This document shows positions 39,133-48,807 of a stretch of 64,000 bases of DNA, one piece after another. A model generated the notes under the pieces. It made no database searches, was not told the DNA's origin, and was given only the letters and a program-made list of their open reading frames with translations. The stretch's first letter is position 1. Each line of letters begins with the position of its first letter. The stretch covers positions 1 through 64,000 of the forward strand of contig CANQFM010000003.1 of the NCBI GenBank assembly GCA_947598825.1, in the 5' to 3' direction. A program made the translations under genes and the position numbers. The DNA is from an uncultured Eisenbergiella sp. Lineage in GTDB: Bacteria; Bacillota; Clostridia; Lachnospirales; Lachnospiraceae.

Positions 39133-39735
39133 TCAATCATTTTCTGTACATATTTCCAGTTCTGCCAGATCCTGCGCCCGGACGCCGGATACGAAGTAAT
39201 AGGCGGCCATCTGCGAGCGGGAGGAAAAATCCGCCGTGCGAAGCAGGCTGCGCACCTCCTTGCGGGTATAAAAGCGGGCCTTGATCATTTCATTTTCGGA
39301 TGTGTGATCCCCGAACTCTCCCTCTGCCTCTATGAAAGCGATATAGGTTTTGGTATCGGAAAATCCCACTGCCGCAAAGGACGGCGGCAGAACCGCCAGG
39401 ATACGGCGCACAGAGAGGCCCGTTTCCTCATACAGTTCCCGGGAAATACAGTCCGTGACGCTCTCCCCCTCTTCCATCATACCGGCGCAGAGATTGTAGA
39501 TCTCCCGGTTGATGCTCAGCCTGAACTCCCGCAAAAGCATCAGCTTATCGTCGCAAAAGGCTACGATGGAAACGCCGCTGACCTTCCCACCCAGTTCGTC
39601 CGGCCCTGCCAGCTCCCTCCGGCTGACGATCTCATATTTTTTGAGCCGTCCCGCCTTGTTCTCATAGGAAAGTTCATAGTTTTTCAGATACTTCCCGTCC
39701 CGTACCTTTTCCATCCCCAGAAATTTCATCTGCAT
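39133..39735 (-). CDS. NUDIX hydrolase, ADP-ribose pyrophosphatase type
   Basis: NLCAGMMEEGESVTDCISRELYEETGLSV NUDIX box. Confidence 0.9.
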   Translation of the reverse strand: MQMKFLGMEKVRDGKYLKNYELSYENKAGRLKKYEIVSRRELAGPDELGGKVSGVSIVAFCDDKLMLLREFRLSINREIYNLCAGMMEEGESVTDCISRELYEETGLSVRRILAVLPPSFAAVGFSDTKTYIAFIEAEGEFGDHTSENEMIKARFYTRKEVRSLLRTADFSSRSQMAAYYFVSGVRAQDLAELEICTEND

Positions 39736-40910
39736 AGCTGTTCCTCCAGCGGCCGTTCTATTTTCTTGCGCGTGATCTCCACCAGTCCGAGGGGCGTCAT
39801 ATCCACCACCTTCACCGGAACCGGATCCGACGCCGCGATCTCTCTTAAGAGGGAAAGCAGGCGGCGGTTGTTTTCCCGATCCTTCATATTGATAAAATCG
39901 ATCAGGACGATGCCGGAAAGGTTCCGCAGCCGGATCTGGCGGAGGGATTCCTTCGCCGCTTCTTCATTGATCAAAAAGAAAGTCTCTTCCGTCGGCTTAT
40001 GTTCCGCGTATTTGCCCGTATTGACGTCGATGACCGTCAGCGCTTCCGTCGGTTCGATCACCAGATACCCGCCGGATTTCAGCCAGACCTGCCGGGAAAG
40101 CGCTTCTTCCAACCTGGAAGACAGTCCGTAGAGCAGGGAAAGGGATATCCGGCTGTCCCGGTACAGTTCCAGGCAATCGGTACTCTGCCCCTGTTCTCTC
40201 AGAAACCCCAGGACTGCCGTATGGACGGCGGGATCGTCCGTAACGATCCGGTCCGGCAGCGGCCATAAACCTTCCCCGAGGGGCTTTAAGTAGTCCGGCA
40301 TATGCTCCGACAGCAGGGAAAAAACCGTACGGGTATGACCCACCTCCAGGATCCGCTGCGCCCGGCCGATCTGCCTGGCCGCATCCCTTAAAAGTAGTTC
40401 CGGGGCCGCATCCTGCGCCCGCGTCCGGACGATCAATGTCATCCGCCCGGGAATGGCAAGCCCCTGCAGCGCCCGGCGGATCCTTTCGCACTGTTTTTGA
40501 TCCAGTTTTCTGGAAAAGGACAGCCCGCCCTCTTTTGCACCGGTCTGGACCGAAAAATACCGCCCGTTTATGGACAGGTTCGCGGAAAGCACCGGATCCT
40601 TGGTCTTTACCGCGTCCTTTTTTACCTGTACCAGGATCTCGTCTCCGGCCAGGAGACGGCCGTCCGCGCTTCGATTGACCAGCACGGGGGCCGCAGCGTC
40701 CTCCAGAGGCAAAAAACAGAGCTGTCCGCCTGCGATCTCCACAAAGGCGGCGTTGATATTTTTTACGATCTGTTTGACTTTTCCGATATAAATATCCCCC
40801 AGCAGGGAACGGCCCGTGCGGTCGGGACGGATCTCGACCAGTCGGTCGCCTTCCAGAAGAAACCCTATCAATTGTTCCTTAGGACGGGTAATCACATAAG
40901 TCAGGCTCAA
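39726..40910 (-). CDS. ribonuclease E/G family protein
   Basis: DIYIGKVKQIVKNINAAFVEIAGGQLCFLPL (S1), LTVIDVNTGKYAEHKPTEETFFLINEEAAKESLRQIRLRNLSGIVLIDFINM. Confidence 0.94.
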   Translation of the reverse strand: MSLTYVITRPKEQLIGFLLEGDRLVEIRPDRTGRSLLGDIYIGKVKQIVKNINAAFVEIAGGQLCFLPLEDAAAPVLVNRSADGRLLAGDEILVQVKKDAVKTKDPVLSANLSINGRYFSVQTGAKEGGLSFSRKLDQKQCERIRRALQGLAIPGRMTLIVRTRAQDAAPELLLRDAARQIGRAQRILEVGHTRTVFSLLSEHMPDYLKPLGEGLWPLPDRIVTDDPAVHTAVLGFLREQGQSTDCLELYRDSRISLSLLYGLSSRLEEALSRQVWLKSGGYLVIEPTEALTVIDVNTGKYAEHKPTEETFFLINEEAAKESLRQIRLRNLSGIVLIDFINMKDRENNRRLLSLLREIAASDPVPVKVVDMTPLGLVEITRKKIERPLEEQLCR

Positions 40911-41623
40911 AATAAGACTCCCATCTCCTCCAGGGGCACCAGCCTGGGCTGATCCGGGCTGCCCTGGTCGGTATAGATCTCCAGCCGGATATACTGCAGG
41001 CCGTCTTTCGGGACGGACAGGCCGGCGAAATCAAGAAAGGCCTCTGTAACAAGGGAAGGTTTTATGTTCCCGCTGCTGCTGGCATCCACCAAAAACACCA
41101 GCGCGCCGTCTTCCACGCGCAGTTCGTATATGCCTGGGCGGATGTTGACCTTCGTAGTGCCTTGCTTGGTTTCCTTTAAGGCCCCTATTTCCTCCTGCGC
41201 CAAAAAGCCTTGCGTCAGCTCTTGGCAGCCGTCGAAGCTGCGGCCGTCCTCTTTCCATACGACGGCATAGGAGGCTGCGGCCACGCTGGCCATCGCGCTG
41301 ATCACCTTCCGGTTGGGAACCGGATCCGGCAGCGCCCGGACGGAAAGAATATCAATGCCGGCCGGACAAACTGCCTGCAGCCGTCTTTTCATATCCTCGC
41401 TGCTCTGCCAGGAGCAGACCTCGATATCCATATACTCGCCCAGGCTGCACAGCCCCATCCCCAGCGGGGAGGCAAAGGTCATGATCTGATGGGGGGAAAA
41501 CCCCGTCGTATAGGCTACGTCGATACCGGCCCTGCGCAGCGCTTTCTGGAAAAAACGCATGACGTCCAGATGGCCGATGAAGCGCAGCGCGCCGTATTTG
41601 GAAAATTTGATCCGCACCTTCAT
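40907..41623 (-). CDS. radical SAM-associated protein, TIGR03936/DUF2344 type
   Basis: KVRIKFSKYGALRFIGHLDVMRFFQKALRRAGIDVAYTTGFSPHQIMTFASPLGMGLCSLGEYMDIEV. Confidence 0.93.
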   Translation of the reverse strand: MKVRIKFSKYGALRFIGHLDVMRFFQKALRRAGIDVAYTTGFSPHQIMTFASPLGMGLCSLGEYMDIEVCSWQSSEDMKRRLQAVCPAGIDILSVRALPDPVPNRKVISAMASVAAASYAVVWKEDGRSFDGCQELTQGFLAQEEIGALKETKQGTTKVNIRPGIYELRVEDGALVFLVDASSSGNIKPSLVTEAFLDFAGLSVPKDGLQYIRLEIYTDQGSPDQPRLVPLEEMGVLF

Positions 41624-43521
41624 CCGGCAGCGCCCTCCTTTGCTTCAAAACAGACGCCCCCGCCAAAACGGGCCGCGCCGCAGCCCTGGCAGGATTGCCG
41701 GCAATTGGGAGACACCTCCGCCCTCTGGGCGCGTTCCCATTCCCGCCATAAATAAGCTTTGTTTACGCCGCAGTCCAGAAAATCCCAGGGGAATATCTCT
41801 TCCTTTCCGCGTTCCCGGGCGGTGTAAAACCCGATATCTATCTGACATTCCTCAAAGGCCGCAAGCCAGAGGTCGTAACGGAAGGTCTCCGCCCAGGCGT
41901 CATAAAGACAGCCCTTCTGATAGGCCCGCAGGATGACCTGGGCCACCCGTCTGTCCCCTCTGGCGAAAACCCCCTCCAGGACGCTGACGTCCGCTTCATG
42001 CCAGTTGTATTTGATCCGCTTCTGATTGAGCTGTTCATGCACCGCGTGCCTGGTCAGTCCTGCCTTTTGCAGAAATTCCTCCCTGGTACACATGGGCGCC
42101 CACTGGAAAGGGGTAAAGGGCTTGGGGATGAAAAAGGAGGTGCTGGCTACGATCTGCACGGGGCCGTTTCTTTTTTCCTTCGGAACGGTTTCGTAGTAAA
42201 GGGCTACGATCTTGTTACAAAGCTCTGCGATGCCCCGGATGTCTTCCTCCGTCTCGGTGGGCAGCCCCAGCATAAAATACAGCTTCACCCGGCTCCAGCC
42301 GCCCGCAAAAGCCAGGGCAGCGCCCTGCAGGATCGCCTCCTCCGTAAGCCCTTTGTTGATGACGTCCCGAAGACGCTGGCTCCCCGCCTCCGGCGCGAAG
42401 GTCAGGCTGCTCTTTTTCACATCCTGTACCTTTCCCATCACATCCAGGGAAAAGGCGTCGATGCGCAGGGACGGCAGGGAAATGTTCACCTTTTTTTCCC
42501 GGCAGGTTTCCATCAAAAAATCCACCAGTTCCTCCAGGTGGGAATAGTCGCTGGAGCTGAGGGAATTTAAGGAGATCTCCTCCTGCCCCGTCCCTTCCAG
42601 CATGGCCAGCGCCGTCCGTTTCAGCGTTTCCAGTCTCTTTTCCCGTACCGGCCGGTAGATCTGCCCCGCCTGGCAGAACCGGCACCCCCGGATACAGCCC
42701 CGCTGGATCTCCAGAACTACCCGGTCCTGGACGGCCTTGGTATAGGCGATCACAGGTTTCTCGGGATAAGGGGCGCTGTCCAGATCCATGACGATCTCCT
42801 TGCGGACCTTTTCGGGAACGCCCGGCTCTTTCGGCAAAAAGGAGGCGATGGTGCCGTCTTTATGATAAGTCACTTCATAGAGGGAGGGCACATACATCCC
42901 CGGCACTTCCCTGGCGGCCCTGCGCAGAAAGCTGTTCCTGTCCCCTCCTGCCGCCCGGTTTTCCTTATAAAGATCCAAAAGCTGCCGGTAAGCGGTTTCC
43001 CCTTCCCCCACATAAAACAGATCGAAAAATGGCGCGATGGGTTCAGGATTATAGGAACAGGGGCCGCCGCCGATGACGATCGGCACGTCGTCGCCCCGGT
43101 CCTTCGAAAGCAGTGGAATCCCCGCCAGATCCAGGATCTGCAGAATATTGGTATAGCACATTTCATACTGAAGCGTGATGCCCAAAAAATCGAACTCCCT
43201 GACGGGATCCTGGGACTCCAGCGCAAACAGCGGGATCTTCTCCTCCCGCATGATCCGGTCCAGATCCGTCCAGGGAGAATACACCCGTTCGCACCAGACG
43301 TCCTCATAACGGTTGAACATCTCATAGAGGATCTGGATGCCCAGGTGGGACATGCCGATCTCATAGACGTCCGGGAAACACATGACGAACCGGATATTCA
43401 CTCGCTCTGGATCCTTATATACGGCGTTGACTTCTCCGCCGATATAACGGGCCGGCTTGTCCACTGACAGAAGGATCCTGTCGGGCAGGGCCAGCCGGTT
43501 TTTAAAATCGGGTAACTGCAT
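41620..43521 (-). CDS. TIGR03960-type B12-binding-like radical SAM protein
   Basis: EIQRGCIRGCRFCQAGQIYRPVREK, 633 aa; overlaps the DUF2344 gene by 4 nt. Confidence 0.93.
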   Translation of the reverse strand: MQLPDFKNRLALPDRILLSVDKPARYIGGEVNAVYKDPERVNIRFVMCFPDVYEIGMSHLGIQILYEMFNRYEDVWCERVYSPWTDLDRIMREEKIPLFALESQDPVREFDFLGITLQYEMCYTNILQILDLAGIPLLSKDRGDDVPIVIGGGPCSYNPEPIAPFFDLFYVGEGETAYRQLLDLYKENRAAGGDRNSFLRRAAREVPGMYVPSLYEVTYHKDGTIASFLPKEPGVPEKVRKEIVMDLDSAPYPEKPVIAYTKAVQDRVVLEIQRGCIRGCRFCQAGQIYRPVREKRLETLKRTALAMLEGTGQEEISLNSLSSSDYSHLEELVDFLMETCREKKVNISLPSLRIDAFSLDVMGKVQDVKKSSLTFAPEAGSQRLRDVINKGLTEEAILQGAALAFAGGWSRVKLYFMLGLPTETEEDIRGIAELCNKIVALYYETVPKEKRNGPVQIVASTSFFIPKPFTPFQWAPMCTREEFLQKAGLTRHAVHEQLNQKRIKYNWHEADVSVLEGVFARGDRRVAQVILRAYQKGCLYDAWAETFRYDLWLAAFEECQIDIGFYTARERGKEEIFPWDFLDCGVNKAYLWREWERAQRAEVSPNCRQSCQGCGAARFGGGVCFEAKEGAAG

Positions 43522-43590
43522 ACTTCCTCCCTGTAAACCGCGCCGTTTGGCAAAACTGTTACCTCATTATACCATACTTTATAAATAATG

Positions 43591-43619
43591 GTGACATTAT
43601 CGTGCAAAAAATGTATAAT
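43591..43619 (+). promoter_or_regulatory. sigma-A-type promoter for the TtcA-like gene
   Basis: GTGACA - 17 nt - TATAAT. Confidence 0.65.
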
Positions 43620-43657
43620 AGACAGGTGGGATGATAAAGAACGGATGACGGATCGCT

Positions 43658-44431
43658 ATGAAAACACAGCAGGTTTTGAGCAGGGTGCGCCGCGCCCTGG
43701 ATGATTACCGGATGATACAGGAAGGAGACCGGATCGCCGTCGGCATTTCCGGCGGGAAAGATTCCCTCACGCTGCTCTATGCTCTAAACGCGTTAAAACG
43801 CTTTTATCCAAAGCGATATTCCCTCTGCGCATTGTCAGTGGACCTGGGCTTTTCCAACGCGGATTTCGGGCGAATAGAGGCCTTCTGCAGGGAATTGGAC
43901 GTCCCCTTTACCCTCGTCAGGACGCAGATCGCCGAAATCGTGTTTGAGGAGCGCAAAGAGACGAATCCCTGTTCCCTGTGCGCCAAAATGCGCAAGGGCG
44001 CGCTCAACGAGACAGCCCAGACGCTGGGCTGCAATAAAGTGGCGTATGCGCATCATCAGGACGACGTCGTGGAGACGATGCTCCTCTCCCTGCTCTATGA
44101 GGGACGTTTTCACACGTTTTCCCCTGTGACCCGCCTGGACAGGGCGCAGCTTACGCTGATCCGTCCCCTCATATATATGCGGGAAGCGGAGGTAAAGGGA
44201 TTCGTCAACAAAATCGGCCTGCCGGTGCTGAAAAGCCCCTGTCCCATGGACGGGCACAGCCGGAGGGAATATGTCAAGCAGCTCTTATCTTCCCTCAACC
44301 GGGAAGAGCCGGGCGTAAGGGACAGGATGTTTTATGCGATCCAAAGGAGCGGCATGGACGGCTGGGCATTGGACCGTCTGGCAGACGATCCGGCTTTGGG
44401 AGGGCAAAATGAGCAAACAGGGCTATCATGA
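43658..44431 (+). CDS. TtcA/TilS-type tRNA-modifying PP-loop ATPase
   Basis: VGISGGKDSLTLLYAL PP-loop, CSLCAKMRKGAL, YAHHQDDVVETMLLSLLYEGR. Confidence 0.92.
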   Translation: MKTQQVLSRVRRALDDYRMIQEGDRIAVGISGGKDSLTLLYALNALKRFYPKRYSLCALSVDLGFSNADFGRIEAFCRELDVPFTLVRTQIAEIVFEERKETNPCSLCAKMRKGALNETAQTLGCNKVAYAHHQDDVVETMLLSLLYEGRFHTFSPVTRLDRAQLTLIRPLIYMREAEVKGFVNKIGLPVLKSPCPMDGHSRREYVKQLLSSLNREEPGVRDRMFYAIQRSGMDGWALDRLADDPALGGQNEQTGLS

Positions 44432-45458
44432 AGAATTAAAAAAGAACAATATCCTCCGCCTGCGGGAACTGATCGATTCCCTGCCGCCTTTCTGCCGGGA
44501 TTTTTTCAGGGGCGTAGAGGATACGATGGAACCTCGGACCCGGATCGCTTACGCCTACGACCTGGGCATCTTTTTCGATTTCCTGCAGCAGAAAAATCCC
44601 CTCTGCTGCGGTCTGCCGGTCCGGGAGATCTCCCTTTCCATCCTGGAAAAGCTGACCCGGGAAGATATTCTGGAATATTCTGAATTTCTCTCCTATTATC
44701 AAAAGGACGGGATGGAATTTACCAACGACGAACGGGGGAAGCGCCGGAAACTGGCTTCTTTGCGCACCTTCTTAAACTATTACTATCAGCACGGCCAGCT
44801 CCCGGAAAACGTCGCCACCCGGGTGCCGCTGCCAAAGCTTCACGAAAAGGAGATCGTGCGGATGGATCCGGATGAAGTGGCCATCCTGCTGGATCAGGTG
44901 GAGGCAGGTTCCAAGATGACCAAAAGCCAGCTCAAATTCCACGAAAAGACGAAAGTGCGCGACCTGGCCATGCTTTCGCTGCTGCTGGGCACGGGCATCC
45001 GCGTTTCGGAATGTGTGGGGCTCGACTTAAACGACGTGGATATGAATAATCTGGCCGTCAAGGTCCAACGCAAGGGCGGTTACGAGGATGTGGTCTATTT
45101 TGGCGAAGAGGTGGAACAGGCGCTGCTCTCCTACCTCGAGGAACGAAAGCATATCATCCCGGAAAAGGGGCATGAAGAGGCGTTCTTCCTCTCCCTTCAA
45201 AACCGCCGTATGGCCGTCCGAAGCGTGGAAAACATGGTCAAAAAATATACTTCCCTCGTTACGACTACCAAAAAGATCACGCCGCACAAGCTCCGCAGCA
45301 CCTACGGCACGAACCTTTACCAGGAAACCGGCGATATCTACCTGGTAGCCGATGTCCTGGGACATAAGGATGTGAACACGACGCGGAAGCATTATGCGGC
45401 GATGAAGGACTACAATAAACGGAAAGCGGCAAAAAGCGTGCGGCTGCGCGAGCCGTAA
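44409..45458 (+). CDS. tyrosine recombinase (XerC/XerD-like)
   Basis: LLGTGIRVSECVGLDLNDVD, HKLRSTYGTNLYQETGDIYLVADVLGHKDVNTTRKHYAAM; overlaps the TtcA-like gene. Confidence 0.9.
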   Translation: MSKQGYHEELKKNNILRLRELIDSLPPFCRDFFRGVEDTMEPRTRIAYAYDLGIFFDFLQQKNPLCCGLPVREISLSILEKLTREDILEYSEFLSYYQKDGMEFTNDERGKRRKLASLRTFLNYYYQHGQLPENVATRVPLPKLHEKEIVRMDPDEVAILLDQVEAGSKMTKSQLKFHEKTKVRDLAMLSLLLGTGIRVSECVGLDLNDVDMNNLAVKVQRKGGYEDVVYFGEEVEQALLSYLEERKHIIPEKGHEEAFFLSLQNRRMAVRSVENMVKKYTSLVTTTKKITPHKLRSTYGTNLYQETGDIYLVADVLGHKDVNTTRKHYAAMKDYNKRKAAKSVRLREP

Positions 45459-45464
45459 CCGCCA

Positions 45465-45492
45465 GGGGCGTCATTGACGCCCTCTTTTTTTC
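45465..45492 (+). terminator. rho-independent terminator of the recombinase gene, overlapping the HK 3' end
   Basis: GGGCGTC-ATT-GACGCCC-TC-TTTTTTTTT. Confidence 0.85.
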
Positions 45493-47933
45493 CGGTAACG
45501 CCGGGACAGGGAATTTTCACTTCTTTCCGGGGCCTGTCCAGTCTGCGCAGCTTTCTCCCCCGTTTTTTCCTCCGGGCGCTGTTCCGGCCCTCCCTCCGGC
45601 ATCTGATCCCAACGGTGGAACAACAGCGTCACCTTGAACAGATCCCCGTCCAGCGAAATGTGCAGCGTACCGTGCTGCAATTGCGTGAAGCTCTGCGCGA
45701 TGGCCAGCCCCAGGCCGCTGCCCTCCGTGTTCCTGGCGCTGTCGCCCCTCACAAACCGTTCCAACAGTTCCGACGGATCGATATTCAGTTCCGACCGGGA
45801 AATATTCTTCAATTCTACCACCACGTCCTGGTCAAATTCCTTTACGCTCACATAGACGCGGGTAGACGGCAGGGCATATTTGATGATATTGCTGTACAGG
45901 TTGTCAAAAATGCGGAACGTTTTCTGAGGATCCAGCCGAAGGACCACTTTCTCCTTCGCAAAGAGGAATTTCACGCAAAGTCCGGCCCGGGCAAAACGGT
46001 CCTCATGTTCCAGATAGCACTGGCGCAACAGATTGACCAGATCCACATCCGCGTAATTTACCGTGATATTATTGGTCGATATCTTGCTCACTTCAAAAAG
46101 ATCGTCGATCAGCACCTTGAGGCGGACGGCCTTTTTATCCAGGATCTCCAGGTATTCTTCCCGCTGCCGCCGGGTTACGTCAGGTTCCTTAAGGAGATTG
46201 ATATAGGTGATGATAGCCGTCAGCGGCGTCTTTAGATCGTGGGACACGTTGGTGATCAGTTCCGATCTCAGTCGCTGGCTTTTCACCTCTTCCGCCACCG
46301 CCCGTCTGAAATCCCGCTGGATCTGGTCCAATTGGGAACGATAGCTTTCAAAAACGCCGAAATCCCCCGTCAGGGCGATGTCGTAGTTGCCCTGGGCGAT
46401 GGCGCTGGTGGCCAGAAGCATCGCCTGATACCCTTTCTGCACGTTCCTCACATACTTCCGGAGCAAAAAATAGACCGCCAGGGAATAAACAATCAGCAGG
46501 ATAAAGGAAAAGCCGCGAAACAGGCTGATGATCCAGACGATGAAAAAATTGAGCAGCACCAGCCGGAAAATAATGCGTCCTGCGTCCTTTCCGATATCGA
46601 ACCCGACGAACTGGGCGTAAAAAGAACGGATCGCGCCTGCGATCTTATCCCCATACCGGTAAAGGACGCTCCTCTCCTTCAGATACGCTTTCAGCGGCCG
46701 CATCGTCATGATCATGCTCCCGACGGAAAAGGCGAGGAAAAGCAACAAAAACAAAAGCCCTCCGAGAATAAAAAAAAGCAGCCATTCCAAACCCATGGGC
46801 GCCAGAATGTTCCGGGAAAGATTGGGCAAAAACCATCCCTTCTGATACCCCATGATCCAGTCCTGTGCCAGGGTTCCAAGAGGGTAACTGAGGGCGAGAA
46901 AAAGCGCGGCCCCTTCCGGCGGCATCTTACAGAGAAAGGACTCCGGATAGACATAGGATCCCGGCCATATGCGGCCCAGAAGAAATGCCGCCGATGCCCC
47001 GGCAAGAAGGGAAAAAGCCTCAAATCCCCAGAAAACCCGGCCGATGCCCGCTTTCCGGTAGCTTTCCCGCACCGCCTGCCGATGATCGGGCAGGATGCTG
47101 TTCCAGCCGCTTAATAACTGATCGTACTGTTCCCGGGTGGCCCCATAGACGATCCTCATATTGGCCGGCCCTTTCACCGAAAGTTCGTAGTAATACCGCT
47201 CTGCCTGTCCGCTGGTGTAAAGGGCGAGGGTCATCCTGCCGCTTTCATCGAACCGCTCGGAAAACGGATGCCGCCGTCCGGCGGCTTCGGCGCGTTTCAG
47301 AAACTCCGTCGCATTTCCCTCCGCCGTCTTCACGCTCTGCTCCACCGCGTTGCCCGCCCCGTCATAGGCGATGCAGATATAATATACATAAGGTTCCTCT
47401 TCCTCCGGTATTTCTTCCCCGGCGATGAGCTTTCGCAGCGCTTCCTGGCCGCTGTTGCCGATGGCCGTACCGGTGACGGTATCCACCGCATAATAATCCA
47501 TGTCCTGCGTCAGTTCGTAGGTCATGGCCTGTAACATCGCCATTTCCGGCAAAAGCTCCTTTTTATACTGGGAAAGCTGCCGGTCGAGCAGTTCGCTTTT
47601 GGCTGCCGCCGCCTGGGGGAGATCGACCAAAACGGCGTCCACGTCCTCCCATTCCCCCGGTTGATAGGCGCCGAAATAGGTGTCCTCCAAATACAGATCC
47701 GCATAGGACCAGTCCTTCTGGTCCACCCTGTCCCTTAAAAATTTGTACTGGACGTAATTGCTCCCATACAGCGCTTCCACGAAATCAGGGCTGGTCAGAG
47801 GATCGTCAAACTCCTGGCTGGCCTGCCGTTCAAAGACCGGGAAAAAGGACAGAAGGAGCGCTGTTATCACGAAAACGATGCTCACGGCAATGCATAGGCT
47901 CCTGCCTTTACTGTTTTTCCATTTTGTATCCAA
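45471..47933 (-). CDS. membrane sensor histidine kinase
   Basis: 820 aa; SHDLKTPLTAIITYINLL (HisKA), FDNLYSNIIKYALPSTRV (N box), GSGLGLAIAQSF; large extracytoplasmic domain and several TMs. Confidence 0.93.
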   Translation of the reverse strand: MDTKWKNSKGRSLCIAVSIVFVITALLLSFFPVFERQASQEFDDPLTSPDFVEALYGSNYVQYKFLRDRVDQKDWSYADLYLEDTYFGAYQPGEWEDVDAVLVDLPQAAAAKSELLDRQLSQYKKELLPEMAMLQAMTYELTQDMDYYAVDTVTGTAIGNSGQEALRKLIAGEEIPEEEEPYVYYICIAYDGAGNAVEQSVKTAEGNATEFLKRAEAAGRRHPFSERFDESGRMTLALYTSGQAERYYYELSVKGPANMRIVYGATREQYDQLLSGWNSILPDHRQAVRESYRKAGIGRVFWGFEAFSLLAGASAAFLLGRIWPGSYVYPESFLCKMPPEGAALFLALSYPLGTLAQDWIMGYQKGWFLPNLSRNILAPMGLEWLLFFILGGLLFLLLFLAFSVGSMIMTMRPLKAYLKERSVLYRYGDKIAGAIRSFYAQFVGFDIGKDAGRIIFRLVLLNFFIVWIISLFRGFSFILLIVYSLAVYFLLRKYVRNVQKGYQAMLLATSAIAQGNYDIALTGDFGVFESYRSQLDQIQRDFRRAVAEEVKSQRLRSELITNVSHDLKTPLTAIITYINLLKEPDVTRRQREEYLEILDKKAVRLKVLIDDLFEVSKISTNNITVNYADVDLVNLLRQCYLEHEDRFARAGLCVKFLFAKEKVVLRLDPQKTFRIFDNLYSNIIKYALPSTRVYVSVKEFDQDVVVELKNISRSELNIDPSELLERFVRGDSARNTEGSGLGLAIAQSFTQLQHGTLHISLDGDLFKVTLLFHRWDQMPEGGPEQRPEEKTGEKAAQTGQAPERSENSLSRRYRKKRGRQ

Positions 47934-48618
47934 CGCCCCATACCACCTTCAAATATTTTGGATTCTTCGGATCGATCTCGATCTTTTCCCGGATCTTGCG
48001 GATATGCACCATGATCGTATCCGTGTTGATCGCTTTCTCATTCCAGATCCGCTCGTAAATCTCCTCCGCGCTGAAGACCCGACCCGGATTCTTCATCAAT
48101 AAAAGCAGGATCTTGAACTCCAGCGGCGTCAGACGCACCGGGACGCCGTCCGCAAAAACCTCGACGGTCTCTTCGTTTAACTCGATCCCGCCCAGGACGT
48201 GATAGGTATCTTTCCTGGGTTCTGTCCTGGACAGCGCCTCCCGGAACCGGTTATAGCGCCGCAGATGGGAATTTACCCTTGCCAGCAGCTCCAGCGGCGT
48301 AAAGGGCTTGGTAATATAATCGTCGGCCCCCATGTTCAGCCCCATGATCTTGTCCAATTCCTCCGATTTCGCGGAAAGCATGATCACAGGGAAATCGCAG
48401 CCCTGTTCCCGCGCCTTCATCAGCATCGTGATGCCGTCCATACGGGGCATCATAATATCCACGATAGCCAGGTCGACCGTTTCCGATGCGATGACGGCCA
48501 GCCCTTCCACCCCGTCCTGCGCCTTTAGGACATGGTAGCCCTGGTTTTTCAGATAAATTTCAATGCCGTCTCTGATATCGGCGTCATCCTCCACGATCAA
48601 AATACGATTCTGTTCCAA
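47908..48618 (-). CDS. OmpR-family response regulator
   Basis: RILIVEDDADIRDGIEIYL, VDIMMPRMDGI, LTPLEFKILLLLMKNPGRVFSAEEIYERIWN; preferred TTG start 48618 behind gaggaggg; ATG at 48657 is the alternative. Confidence 0.94.
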   Translation of the reverse strand: MEQNRILIVEDDADIRDGIEIYLKNQGYHVLKAQDGVEGLAVIASETVDLAIVDIMMPRMDGITMLMKAREQGCDFPVIMLSAKSEELDKIMGLNMGADDYITKPFTPLELLARVNSHLRRYNRFREALSRTEPRKDTYHVLGGIELNEETVEVFADGVPVRLTPLEFKILLLLMKNPGRVFSAEEIYERIWNEKAINTDTIMVHIRKIREKIEIDPKNPKYLKVVWGVGYKMEKQ

Positions 48619-48720
48619 TCCGGTTCCCTCCTCAGGCAAAATAGCTTCTTCTGCCATTATACACGGCGTCCCTTTTCCCCGCAATCTCATTCTATTTCGG
48701 AAAGCTTTCGGCCATAGACA

Positions 48721-48762
48721 GGAAAAACCAAAGATTTTCTAAAGAAATTCTTTGGTTTTTCC
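48721..48762 (-). terminator. rho-independent terminator between the LysM gene and the response regulator
   Basis: GGAAAAACCAAAGATTTTCT-AA-AGAAATTCTTTGGTTTTTCC, 20-bp arms with one mismatch. Confidence 0.8.
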
Positions 48763-48807
48763 TTATCGTGTGTGAAGTTATGGATAGAGGAGAAAACAAA
48801 AGCCCTT

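Noticed and set aside
8865-39735. Three NUDIX genes as a linked defence or nucleotide-signalling system
   Set aside because: They are 9-20 kb apart, of different subfamilies and in unrelated neighbourhoods; NUDIX genes are common in Clostridia.
39091-40131. 346-aa plus-strand ORF opposite NUDIX and RNase E/G genes
   Set aside because: Antisense to genes with clear NUDIX box and RNase E/G motifs; no recognisable domains.
44409-45458. Tyrosine recombinase as evidence of an integrated mobile element
   Set aside because: No phage, plasmid or cargo genes, no flanking direct repeats seen, and it overlaps a housekeeping-type gene.
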